Source of the DNA: Flavobacterium gyeonganense | GTDB taxonomy: Bacteria; Bacteroidota; Bacteroidia; Flavobacteriales; Flavobacteriaceae | Length of the DNA: 64,000 nt | Assembly: GCF_029625295.1 (NCBI RefSeq) | Contig: NZ_CP121112.1 | Coordinates: 3,968,001-4,032,000, forward strand | Reading direction: 5' to 3' | Shown: in pieces, positions 27,056 to 35,604 of the stretch | Layout of the letters: each line of letters starts with the position of its first letter | How positions within the stretch are numbered: position 1 is the first letter of the stretch | Position numbers and translations under genes: made by a program | The notes under the pieces: model-generated | Databases searched by the model: none | What the model saw: only the letters and a program-made list of their open reading frames with translations | What the model was told of the DNA's origin: nothing

Positions 27056-28368
27056 CAGTCGAAAAAACACCTCCAATAGAAATTGAACCAAATGAAACTG
27101 CTAATGCAGAAAATCAGAAAAATAAATATATCAGTACTGTTATCCCGGATGAAATCGAAGATGACCGAAATTCTATTTCACAGGATGATAAAGTTATTTT
27201 GATTGTTGAAGACGATATCAATTTTGCAAAATCATTGTTAACATTTACCAGAGAAAAAGGATATAAAGGAGTTGTTGCTGTAAGAGGAGATTATGCCGTG
27301 AATTTTGCTCTGATCTATAAACCAATCGGTGTGTTGCTGGATATAGAATTGCCTGTAAAAAGCGGATGGGAAATTTTGGAAGAACTTAAAAACAACTCCC
27401 AAACCAAACATATTCCGGTTCATATTATGTCCTCACATAAACTAAAACAGGAAAGTTTACTAAAAGGTGCTGTTGATTTTCTGGATAAACCGGTAGCTTT
27501 TGAAAAAATCCCTGACGTTTTTATGCGAATAGAACATATCATCAGTAAAGAGGCCCAAAAAGTGCTGATTATTGAGGATAATCCTAAACATGCCAAAGCT
27601 TTGGCTTACTTTTTAGGAAGTAATAATATCAATTCTGAAATTAAGAGTGAAGTTTCTGAAGGATTAAAAGCACTTGATAAAAGTGACGTAGACTGCGTAA
27701 TTTTAGATATGGGAATTCCTGACAAACAGGCTTATGAAATCCTGGATGGCGTTAAAAAAAGCCCCGGCTTAGAAAATCTTCCTGTAATCGTGTTTACCGG
27801 AAAAAGCTTATCCCTTAAAGAAGAAGTAAAAATTAAAAAATATGCAGATTCTATAATCGTTAAAACGGCACATTCCTATCAGAGAATGCTCGACGAGGTA
27901 TCCCTTTTCCTGCATTTGGTTGAAGAAAATAAAGGTTCGGAAGGCAAAAAGGAAAACCATAAAAAACTGAATTTACTGAATAATATTTTATTTGATAAAA
28001 CGGTTTTAATCGTAGATGATGACGTTCGTAATATCTATTCGTTGACAAAAGCGCTTGAAGTATTTAAAATGAATGTAATAACTGCATTTGATGGTAAGGA
28101 AGCTATAAAAGTGCTTGAAGAAAATCCAAATACTGACATTGTTTTACTGGACATGATGATGCCAAATATGGATGGATATGAAACAGCAGAAAAAATACGA
28201 AGCAACCCAAAATATTTAACTTTGCCATTAATTGCAGTTACAGCAAAAGCGATGACTGGAGACCGCGAAAAATGTATTAGGGCAGGAGCTTCAGATTATA
28301 TCACGAAGCCAGTAGATATTGACCAGCTGCTTTCATTGCTGCGAGTGTGGCTCTATGATAAAGTTTAA
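27019..28368 (+). CDS. Triple receiver protein, probably the C-terminal part of the hybrid kinase
   Basis: This segment overlaps the kinase frame by 37 bases. It carries three receiver domains: VILIVEDDINFAKSLL with Asp in LLDIELP, KVLIIEDNPKHAKAL with Asp in VILDMGIPD, and TVLIVDDDVRNIYSLT with Asp in VLLDMMMPNMDGYE. The third has all receiver landmarks, including Lys in YITKPVD. The nominal start gives a junk leader (MPSCFWFRNKK), but from ITVEKTPPIE onwards the sequence follows on naturally from the kinase if the seven-A run at 27046-27052 had eight. I treat it as one gene with the upstream segment in biological terms. The receivers probably relay phosphate among themselves or to the single receiver downstream. 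Confidence 0.8.
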   Translation: MPSCFWFRNKKITVEKTPPIEIEPNETANAENQKNKYISTVIPDEIEDDRNSISQDDKVILIVEDDINFAKSLLTFTREKGYKGVVAVRGDYAVNFALIYKPIGVLLDIELPVKSGWEILEELKNNSQTKHIPVHIMSSHKLKQESLLKGAVDFLDKPVAFEKIPDVFMRIEHIISKEAQKVLIIEDNPKHAKALAYFLGSNNINSEIKSEVSEGLKALDKSDVDCVILDMGIPDKQAYEILDGVKKSPGLENLPVIVFTGKSLSLKEEVKIKKYADSIIVKTAHSYQRMLDEVSLFLHLVEENKGSEGKKENHKKLNLLNNILFDKTVLIVDDDVRNIYSLTKALEVFKMNVITAFDGKEAIKVLEENPNTDIVLLDMMMPNMDGYETAEKIRSNPKYLTLPLIAVTAKAMTGDREKCIRAGASDYITKPVDIDQLLSLLRVWLYDKV

Positions 28369-28382
28369 TTAAAAAGTGAAAA

Positions 28383-28748
28383 ATGGATAAAAAAAGGCTT
28401 TTGATTGTGGATGATGATTCCAGAAATATTTTTGCTTTAGAAAATACGCTCCGTGCCAAATCATTTGAGTGTTTATCATGCCTGAGTGCAGAGGAAGCTT
28501 TAAAAATATTAAATTCGGATGAAAATATAGATGCTGTTTTAATTGATATGATGATGCCTGAAATGGATGGTTATGAAGCTATTCCTTTGATAAAGAATAT
28601 ACCTTCGCACGAATCAACTTTTGTTGTAGCAGTTACCGCTCAGGCAATGAATGGAGATAAAGAAAAATGTTTAGAGGCTGGTGCAGATGATTATATTTCT
28701 AAACCAGTTGATGTGGATAAATTGCTTTTGATGTTAAGCAGAATTTAG
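28383..28748 (+). CDS. Single-domain response regulator
   Basis: This 121-residue receiver begins KKRLLIVDDDSRNIFALENT and has phosphoacceptor Asp55 (VLIDMMMPEMDGYE), Thr in VAVTAQ and Lys in YISKPVD. It is very like the third receiver just upstream, so a duplication is likely. It has no output domain. It lies 14 bases after the triple receiver and six before cheR, inside one operon. Confidence 0.92.
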   Translation: MDKKRLLIVDDDSRNIFALENTLRAKSFECLSCLSAEEALKILNSDENIDAVLIDMMMPEMDGYEAIPLIKNIPSHESTFVVAVTAQAMNGDKEKCLEAGADDYISKPVDVDKLLLMLSRI

Positions 28749-28754
28749 AATTTT

Positions 28755-29564
28755 ATGATAGAAGATATCGAATTAGAAACCTTTATAAATGAAGTGTATG
28801 AATATTATGGTTTTGATTTTGGTAGTTATTCAAGAGCTTCTTTAAAAAGACGCGTAAACAGAATATATCAATTGGATGGTTTTATTCATTTTGGTGAATT
28901 TTTATCTAAGGTCAGATACGATCCTGACTATTTCAAGCATGTTATTGATGAAATTACAGTAAATGTTACCGAAATGTTTCGGGACCCTGCATTTTATACT
29001 GTAATCCGTAATCAGGTTCTCCCTTTATTAGGTACAAAGCCTTTTATTCGTTTATGGCATGCAGGATGTTCTACGGGTGAAGAAGTGTATTCAATGGCCA
29101 TTTTATTAAAGGAAGCAGGACTACTGCATAAATCCCTAATTTATGCTACAGATATAAATGCAAAGGTCCTTGATTCAGCCAAAAAAGGAATCTTTCCATT
29201 GAGAATGATGAAGGAGTATTCAGAGAATTACCGCGACTCAGGAGGAAAAGAAGATTTTTCGAGTTATTATACGGCCAATTATGGTATTGCAAAATTTAAT
29301 GAAGAACTATCCCAAAAAATGGTTTTTTCACAGCATAATTTAGTTTCTGACACTTCATTTAATGAATTTGATGTAATTTTTTGTCGTAATGTCCTGATTT
29401 ATTTTGATAATGATTTACAAAAAAGGGCAATTAGCTTATTTGATGATAGTCTGGCAGTTTTGGGGTTTTTAGCTTTGGGTACAAAAGAAACCATAAAGTA
29501 TTCCATATCTCCAGGTAAGTACAAACAATTAGATAGGGAAAAAATATGGAGAAAAATCAAATAA
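28755..29564 (+). CDS. CheR-type protein-glutamate methyltransferase
   Basis: This 269-residue enzyme would methylate glutamates from S-adenosylmethionine. The N-terminal helical part includes SRASLKRRVNRIYQ. The SAM-binding domain shows TEMFRDPAFY, RLWHAGCSTGEEVYSMAILL, YATDINAKVLDSAKKGIF and FDVIFCRNVLIYFD, all CheR landmarks. No chemoreceptor is present in the window; the Glu/Gln-rich coiled coil of the hybrid kinase in the same operon is a candidate substrate (inference). Its end overlaps the cheB start by 19 bases. Confidence 0.92.
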   Translation: MIEDIELETFINEVYEYYGFDFGSYSRASLKRRVNRIYQLDGFIHFGEFLSKVRYDPDYFKHVIDEITVNVTEMFRDPAFYTVIRNQVLPLLGTKPFIRLWHAGCSTGEEVYSMAILLKEAGLLHKSLIYATDINAKVLDSAKKGIFPLRMMKEYSENYRDSGGKEDFSSYYTANYGIAKFNEELSQKMVFSQHNLVSDTSFNEFDVIFCRNVLIYFDNDLQKRAISLFDDSLAVLGFLALGTKETIKYSISPGKYKQLDREKIWRKIK

Positions 29565-30130
29565 ATCCAGATTTTAAAGTTGTAATTATAGGAGGCTCAG
29601 CCGGAAGTTTAAATGCGCTAATGCAAATCTTACCTCAGTTGTCTGTTATAAAATCTTTTGCTATTGTAATTGTTGTGCATCGTAAAAGTACAGATGAGCA
29701 AACTTTTGAAGAACTGATTGAAATAAAATCACCTGTTAAAGTAAAAAAGGTTGAAGATAAAGTAGCATTAATACCCGGATTTATTTATATAGCTCCGTCA
29801 AATTATCATTTATTATTTGAAAAAAATCACACACTGTCACTTGATACTTCTGAAAAAGTAAATTACAGCAGACCAAGTATTGATGTGTCGTTTGAATCAG
29901 CTGCTGAGATATATAAAGAACAGCTGACAGGGATTTTATTGTCTGGTTCAAATTCTGACGGCACAGAAGGATTAAAAGCAATTAAAAATCAAGGAGGAAC
30001 TATAATTGTCCAGAATCCGGATTCTGCTGACATGCCATTTATGCCCAATCACGCTATCCAGAATACAGTGCCAGATTATGTTTTAAATGTTCAGGAGATA
30101 TTAAAGTTTATCCTTTCGATAGATAACTAA
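29546..30130 (+). CDS. CheB-type methylesterase, catalytic domain only
   Basis: This 194-residue protein is the C-terminal domain of CheB without the usual N-terminal receiver. The catalytic triad is visible: Ser18 in IIGGSAGSLNAL, His45 in VVVHRKS and Asp138 in SGSNSDGTEG, with spacing close to that of classical CheB. It would remove methyl groups or deamidate Gln. The nearby stand-alone receiver (28383) might supply the missing regulatory function. The gene ends overlapping the convergent Dph6-like gene by four bases, with no terminator visible between them. Confidence 0.92.
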   Translation: MEKNQINPDFKVVIIGGSAGSLNALMQILPQLSVIKSFAIVIVVHRKSTDEQTFEELIEIKSPVKVKKVEDKVALIPGFIYIAPSNYHLLFEKNHTLSLDTSEKVNYSRPSIDVSFESAAEIYKEQLTGILLSGSNSDGTEGLKAIKNQGGTIIVQNPDSADMPFMPNHAIQNTVPDYVLNVQEILKFILSIDN

Positions 30131-30870
30131 CTTTTCTTTATTAAATCAATGTACCAAAATCCATAATCAAAGGCATCTGTTGCACTGGTGTCGCACACGG
30201 TATTACTGGATTCTGTCTTTGGGTTTTCATATTTGCGATATACCATTTCACCAATTTCGAAATTGATAGTTTCTGAGAAAATAGGGCCTTCAAAAGTAAA
30301 AGTATGAAATTCACCATTTTCGCCACAAACATCAACATCTTCAGGTAAATCATTTATAAAATCCTGGTCTATGATTCGACCAACAAAACTTTTGTCCAGA
30401 TAACGTTCATTAACACAAACCACAATTGTTTTAAAACCTAAACGGATAAATTCCTGAATCAAATCAGAAGTCGGGATTTTCCAGATTGGGAAAACGCCTT
30501 CAAAGCCCATTTCAGCTAATTTGTCTTCACGGTATTTTCGTAAATCTTCCAGAAAAATATCCCCAAAAACAGAATGTGTAATACCCTCTTTTTTTAATCC
30601 GGATAAAGTTTCAGTCATGACATTTTCATATACTTCCATCGTTGGCATTTCCGGAATCTGCATTATTTTCAAAGGCAAACCAAGACTTTTAGCCTGTGCT
30701 TGGAGTAATTCTGTGCGGACACCATGCATTGAAATTCGTTGATATTGCTGATTGACACTAGTTAACAAATATTCAATTTTATAATCAGGGTTCTGAAGAA
30801 TTTTATATAAAGTGAGAGCAGAATCTTTCCCGCTGCTCCAGTTGAATAAGGCTTTTTTAGGTGTTGACAC
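30127..30870 (-). CDS. Dph6-like ATP pyrophosphatase (diphthine-ammonia ligase family)
   Basis: This 247-residue protein has the PP-loop FNWSSGKDSALTLYKIL, the adenine-nucleotide alpha-hydrolase fold, and the family blocks ISMHGVRTELLQAQAKSLG, GDIFLEDLRKYREDKL and DVCGENGEFHTF. In archaea and eukaryotes the family amidates diphthine on EF2; bacteria lack diphthamide, so the bacterial substrate is unknown. It is a single gene, divergent from an M1 peptidase. Confidence 0.85.
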   Translation of the reverse strand: MSTPKKALFNWSSGKDSALTLYKILQNPDYKIEYLLTSVNQQYQRISMHGVRTELLQAQAKSLGLPLKIMQIPEMPTMEVYENVMTETLSGLKKEGITHSVFGDIFLEDLRKYREDKLAEMGFEGVFPIWKIPTSDLIQEFIRLGFKTIVVCVNERYLDKSFVGRIIDQDFINDLPEDVDVCGENGEFHTFTFEGPIFSETINFEIGEMVYRKYENPKTESSNTVCDTSATDAFDYGFWYIDLIKKS

Positions 30871-30932
30871 GTTCAGGTAATTTTTCTATTGTAAACATAC
30901 AAATTTCATTCGATTTGTTGATGAAACCTTTG

Positions 30933-30940
30933 TAACTTTG
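30933..30940 (+). promoter_or_regulatory. Possible -7 element of a Bacteroidota promoter
   Basis: TAACTTTG fits TAnnTTTG and lies 23 bases before the M1 peptidase start. The TTG copies upstream are not at the ideal spacing. Confidence 0.4.
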
Positions 30941-30963
30941 GATTTTGCCTTCAATTTTATTCA

Positions 30964-33024
30964 ATGAAATACATTCTATTATTTTTCACCACCTTTGGTT
31001 TTGCACAACAAATCCAATTTGTGGATTTTAAATCGGTTTCAGCACAATTAAAACTAAATGCAAATGAAAGATCGGTTTCAGGTTTTGTTAACTATCATTT
31101 TGAAGTTTTAAAACCAATAGATACTATAAAGATTGATGCTAAAAATATGGAATTTTCCAAAGTAGCAATCAATCATAAAGAAGCGGTTTTTATTAATACA
31201 GGCAAGCAGTTACAAATCGTTGATCATTTTAAGGAAGGCGAAAATCAATTGACTTTTGAATATACTGTAAAACCTAAACAAGCCTTGTATTTTGTAGATA
31301 TTGAAAATGCCGAGGTACAAATCTGGACACAGGGGCAGGGAAGGTACACAAGTAACTGGTTTCCGAGTTTTGATGATGTGAATGAAAAAATGATTTTTAA
31401 CCTCAGAATTACCTACGATAAAAACTATCAGGTTATCTCTAACGGGATTTTAAAAGAAAAGGAAGAAGAAAACAATCAGTTTTATTGGCAATATCAAATG
31501 GAAAAGCCAATGAGTTCTTATTTATTAATGCTTGCCATTGGAAAATTTGATAAAAAAGAATTCAGATCAAAATCTAAAATTCCGCTTGAATATTATCTCG
31601 AACCTGAAGATGCAGATCGTTTTGAACCGACATACCGTTATTCGAAACGTATTTTTGACTTTTTAGAGAAAGAAATAGGAGTTAGATATCCTTGGAAAAT
31701 CAACAGACAAATTCCGGTTCGTGACTTTTTGTATGCCGGAATGGAAAATACGACGACAACACTTTTTGCTACGCGCTATGTCGTAGATTCTATAGGTTTT
31801 GAAGACCGAAACTATACTAATGTTGATGCACATGAGCTGGCACATCATTGGTTTGGAGATTTAATTACCGCAGAAAGTAGTACACATCACTGGCTTCAGG
31901 AAGGTTTTGCAACCTATTATGCTTTATTGGCAGAGAAAGAAATTTACGGAGAAGATTATTTTTATTCCAAATTATACGATACTGCGCAACAGCTCAAATT
32001 TGCTTCCAGAACCGATTCAATTCCTGTTTTGAATCCCAAAGCCAGTTCACTGACTTTTTACGAAAAAGGAGCCTGGGCATTATTTATTCTGCATGAATCT
32101 ATTGGTGATAAAGCATTTAAAAAGGCTATAAAAAGCTATTTAAAGAAGTATGCTTATCAAACTGTCAACACGCAGGATTTCTTCAACGAAATTAAAAAAG
32201 TATCTGATTTTGATCTGGACAAATTTCAGAAAACATGGTTGGAAATTACTGCTTTTGATACTCCCACAGCGAATGCTTTATTAAGTAAAAACAAAGCAAT
32301 TCAGGAAAGACTGGAAGTAGACAAACTAAAAAAAACACCTTTGGCTGAAAAGCAGGATTACTTTTTAAAAGTTTTAAATTCAGATGCCTATCAGGCTGTA
32401 AAAGTATCTGTTGTTGATCAGGTTGGAACGGAAAAATATGAAGCTAAAAAAGCACTTTTGAGAGCTGCTTTGCAAACGAACAATATAAAAGTCCGTCAGG
32501 CTGTTGCTGAGAATTTACCGAAAATCCCGGAAGATTTTAGGTTAGAATATGAAACTTTGTTAGAAGATAAATCGTATCAGACGCAGGAAATAGCGCTTTA
32601 TTTTTTGTGGAAGAATTTTCCTGAACTAAGAGCAGCATATCTTGATAAAACAAAAACATGGATTGGGTTCAACGATTACAATCTTCGTACTTTATGGCTT
32701 TCATTGGCGTTGTCCACAGAAAATTACAGCAATGATCCTGAGGTTTTGATTTCAGAATTGATTGCTTTTTCATCTGTAAAATATGAGGCAACAACCAGGC
32801 AAAATGCTTTAGAAAAATTAATTGCGTTTAAAATTATTAACGATCAGGTGCTGAGTAATTTAGTTGGGGCTACAACGCATCATATGTGGCAATTTTCGAA
32901 ATTTGGAAGAGAAACTATTCGATTGTTATTAAAAAATTCTGAAATGCGTGCTTCGTTTGAAAGAATTTTGCCTAATTTGAACCCCGATGAACAATTTCAA
33001 TTGAATCGTTTATTGAAAGAATAA
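30964..33024 (+). CDS. M1 family metallopeptidase (aminopeptidase)
   Basis: This 686-residue zinc aminopeptidase has a short signal peptide (ILLFFTTFGFAQ) and an N-terminal strand domain. The exopeptidase motif GMEN is at YAGMENTTTTLF, and the zinc site is HELAHHWFGD (His290, His294) with Glu313 in WLQEGFATYY, exactly at the expected distance. A C-terminal HEAT-like helical domain (about 450-680) follows, with repeats such as KVRQAVAENLPKIPEDF. It should act in the periplasm or outside the cell on peptides. The patatin gene lies 112 bases downstream. Confidence 0.92.
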   Translation: MKYILLFFTTFGFAQQIQFVDFKSVSAQLKLNANERSVSGFVNYHFEVLKPIDTIKIDAKNMEFSKVAINHKEAVFINTGKQLQIVDHFKEGENQLTFEYTVKPKQALYFVDIENAEVQIWTQGQGRYTSNWFPSFDDVNEKMIFNLRITYDKNYQVISNGILKEKEEENNQFYWQYQMEKPMSSYLLMLAIGKFDKKEFRSKSKIPLEYYLEPEDADRFEPTYRYSKRIFDFLEKEIGVRYPWKINRQIPVRDFLYAGMENTTTTLFATRYVVDSIGFEDRNYTNVDAHELAHHWFGDLITAESSTHHWLQEGFATYYALLAEKEIYGEDYFYSKLYDTAQQLKFASRTDSIPVLNPKASSLTFYEKGAWALFILHESIGDKAFKKAIKSYLKKYAYQTVNTQDFFNEIKKVSDFDLDKFQKTWLEITAFDTPTANALLSKNKAIQERLEVDKLKKTPLAEKQDYFLKVLNSDAYQAVKVSVVDQVGTEKYEAKKALLRAALQTNNIKVRQAVAENLPKIPEDFRLEYETLLEDKSYQTQEIALYFLWKNFPELRAAYLDKTKTWIGFNDYNLRTLWLSLALSTENYSNDPEVLISELIAFSSVKYEATTRQNALEKLIAFKIINDQVLSNLVGATTHHMWQFSKFGRETIRLLLKNSEMRASFERILPNLNPDEQFQLNRLLKE

Positions 33025-33136
33025 AATAGTGATGAAGCATAGATATATAGAAGAAAAAAACAAGATGCAAGAATGCAAAAATCTTTATTCTTTATTCTAT
33101 TTTCTTTGTTCTAAAAACAAAACCTACAATTAATTT

Positions 33137-34036
33137 ATGAGAGCATTGGTTATTTCCGGTGGCGGCAGTAAAGGCGCATTTGCCGGGGGTGTTGCACAAT
33201 ATTTATTAGAAGTAAAAAAACATCAATACGATTTATTTCTTGGCACTTCAACCGGAAGTTTATTGATCCCGCATCTCGCACTCGGAAATATTGAGCAGAT
33301 TCACTCGATTTACACCAATGTCAGCATGTCTAAAATATTTAATATTTGTCCATTTGTGGTTAAAGTTAAAGACGGAGTAGATATTGTAACCATTAATCAC
33401 TTCAATGTAATCCGTCAGTTTTTTAAAGGGAAAAGAACGTTTGGGGAAAGTAAAGGATTAAGGAAATACATTAGAAGTAACTTCTCATTGTCTGATTTCA
33501 ATCAGTTGAAAAAGCTTAAAAAGGATGTTGTCATTACGGTAACCAATTTTACAAAAAACGAAGCCGAATATAAATCGATAAAAGAATGTACTTATGAAGA
33601 GTTTTGTGACTGGTCGTGGATTTCGAGTAATTACGTTCCTTTTATGAGCCTTGTTGAAAAAAATAACTGTGAATATGGAGATGGCGGCTTCTCAAGTCTG
33701 GTTCCTATTCGCGAAGCAATCAATCGCGGAGCTACAGAAATAGATGTCATCATTCTGGAAACTGAAGTTAATATGGAGAAAACCGTGATTGGGAAAAATC
33801 CGTTTTCACTGATGATTGATTTGTTTAGAATAGCTTTGGATCAGGTTGAAAAACACGACATTGCTATAGGAAAACTAATAGCAAATAATAAAAATGTCAA
33901 ACTTAATTTATATTACACGCCAACAAAGCTTACAAATAATGCCTTGATTTTTAATAAGGAAGTAATGAAAAACTGGTGGGAACAGGGATATGAATACGCT
34001 CAGAATAAATCTGAGATTATGAGTGATAATAAGTAG
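33137..34036 (+). CDS. Patatin-like phospholipase
   Basis: This 299-residue lipid acyl hydrolase has the oxyanion loop SGGGSKGAFAGG at the N-terminus, the nucleophile elbow GTSTGS (Ser near 38) and the catalytic Asp in YGDGGFSSLVP. There is no signal peptide, so it is cytoplasmic or exported by another route. It has no accessory domain. It is convergent with the DUF7935-like gene, with a long palindrome between them. Confidence 0.9.
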   Translation: MRALVISGGGSKGAFAGGVAQYLLEVKKHQYDLFLGTSTGSLLIPHLALGNIEQIHSIYTNVSMSKIFNICPFVVKVKDGVDIVTINHFNVIRQFFKGKRTFGESKGLRKYIRSNFSLSDFNQLKKLKKDVVITVTNFTKNEAEYKSIKECTYEEFCDWSWISSNYVPFMSLVEKNNCEYGDGGFSSLVPIREAINRGATEIDVIILETEVNMEKTVIGKNPFSLMIDLFRIALDQVEKHDIAIGKLIANNKNVKLNLYYTPTKLTNNALIFNKEVMKNWWEQGYEYAQNKSEIMSDNK

Positions 34037-34131
34037 TCTTTTAGTCCCTAGTTATTAGCAGTTAGTCTTTAGTTTTTAAAAAAGAGACATTTAATGACTA
34101 AGGACTAAAAAACTAAGGACTAAGTACTAAT
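34037..34131. repeat. Palindromic intergenic element built from AGTCCTTAGT-like words
   Basis: The left arm (about 34035-34075) carries TTAGTCCCTAGTT and GTTAGTCTTTAGT. The right arm (about 34094-34131) carries GACTAAGGACTA twice, which is the reverse complement of the same word. It fills the gap between two convergent genes and can act as a bidirectional terminator. Confidence 0.55.
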
Positions 34132-34137
34132 AAAATA

Positions 34138-34659
34138 TTACCACAACTCCGCAACTTCATTTTTAATAAATCCCAAAGCCGCATTGCTAGGTGATTGTTT
34201 TTCCAATAAATCATTTAAAATTACTTCACGCAATTTATCAGCATTGTCTACACGGTCACTCATGGCAGCTTTACGAATCATTTGTATGGTTGCATTTTTT
34301 GCAGTTGTAATGATGGTCCAGCACTCATCAGACATATAAATCTGCTGAGTTAGGTTATGCTCGAATTCCTGTTCAATCTGGTCAATGATGAAATTTTCAT
34401 AATCGTGTTTTTGCTGAGAAATTGGTGCAACACGAATCAATAATTTAGTCAGGTTGATACGCTCCAAAAATAAAGTCATACGCTCGTAAGCCTGCAAGCG
34501 AATTGGTAAAGATTGTTTTTGGTATTCTCTGCTTAACAAAAAAGCACGTTTTTTATCGTTGTTCTTAATATGCAGTTCAAAAAAACTGTAAGCAACAAAT
34601 CCGGTAACAGTGGCAGGTAAGGTATAACTCGCTAATTCTATAATTCGTGTAAAATCCAT
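34138..34659 (-). CDS. DUF7935-like protein with one membrane helix
   Basis: This protein has 173 residues from the ATG giving MDFTRIIELASYTLPATVTG; an upstream TTG would add six residues and seems less likely. One membrane helix lies at about 10-30. The rest is a helical cytoplasmic domain (LPIRLQAYERMTLFLERINL, then IDQIEQEFEHNLTQQIYMSD). This matches a Bacteroidota-specific family of unknown function. It is divergent from the TSUP transporter. Confidence 0.65.
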   Translation of the reverse strand: MDFTRIIELASYTLPATVTGFVAYSFFELHIKNNDKKRAFLLSREYQKQSLPIRLQAYERMTLFLERINLTKLLIRVAPISQQKHDYENFIIDQIEQEFEHNLTQQIYMSDECWTIITTAKNATIQMIRKAAMSDRVDNADKLREVILNDLLEKQSPSNAALGFIKNEVAELW

Positions 34660-34782
34660 TTCAATAATTTTTAGCAAAAATATACTTTTTGAGGAGAAAT
34701 CCGCTTTAAATTTTCAGCAATAAACAAAATGGAAGCCGTATTTTTGCAACTTGTTATTTTTAACATTGCAAACACAATTTTG

Positions 34783-35550
34783 ATGGATTCTTATACAATA
34801 TTTTTTCTCTGTGTGGCTGCCTTTGCAGCAGGTTTTATTGATGCAATAGTGGGAGGTGGCGGACTGATTCAAACCCCTATGGGATTGATTTTGTTACCTA
34901 ATCTGCCTGTTTCTACAGTTATAGGAACATTGAAGATTCCAGCCTTTAGCGGAACTGCTTTTGCGGCTTTCCAATACCTTAAAAATGTTATCATTCAGTG
35001 GCGGTTATTGATAATAATGATGTGTCTTGCAGTTCCATCAGCTTTTTTGGGTTCAACTATTTTAACACTTGTAAGCAATGATTTCATGAAACCGCTTTTA
35101 CTGGTGGTATTATCTTTGCTGTTTGTGTATACGTATGCTAAGAAAAACTTCGGGCAGCATGTGGCTAAAGATCATTCTGCAACGACTCAGATTATGTATG
35201 CAGTTGTTATCAGTATTATTATTGGCTTTTATGACGGGTTTATTGGTCCGGGAACCGGCAGTTTTTTTGTGGTTGCTTTTATCGCCTTATTAGGGTTTGA
35301 CTTTTTGCATGCTTCTGCAAATGCTAAAATGGTAAATCTGGCGACCAACTTTGGTTCGATTTGTCTATTCATGATAAAAGGAAAAATTATCTGGGGCATT
35401 GCAATCCCCTTGGCTATCAGTAATGGAATTGGTGGCTGGCTTGGTGCAAAACTGGCCATCAACAAAGGAAATGGTTTTGTCAGGATTTTCTTTTTGATTG
35501 TAGTTGTGGGGACTTTGATTCGGTTTGCTTATGATGTTTTTTACAAATGA
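34783..35550 (+). CDS. TSUP family (TauE/SafE) membrane transporter
   Basis: This 255-residue transporter has about eight transmembrane helices. The start is taken at MDSYTIFFLC; an earlier ATG at 34729 would add 18 mostly hydrophobic residues. The family motifs AGFIDAIVGGGGL and, in the second half, GFYDGFIGPGTGSFF are both present, the inverted repeat typical of TSUP. Substrates in the family are sulfur or organic anions such as sulfite and sulfoacetate; here it is unknown. Confidence 0.88.
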   Translation: MDSYTIFFLCVAAFAAGFIDAIVGGGGLIQTPMGLILLPNLPVSTVIGTLKIPAFSGTAFAAFQYLKNVIIQWRLLIIMMCLAVPSAFLGSTILTLVSNDFMKPLLLVVLSLLFVYTYAKKNFGQHVAKDHSATTQIMYAVVISIIIGFYDGFIGPGTGSFFVVAFIALLGFDFLHASANAKMVNLATNFGSICLFMIKGKIIWGIAIPLAISNGIGGWLGAKLAINKGNGFVRIFFLIVVVGTLIRFAYDVFYK

Positions 35551-35604
35551 TTTTTAGAAGAAGAAAAATAACACAATTAAGTATAAATCAAAAACAGTAT
35601 TGAG

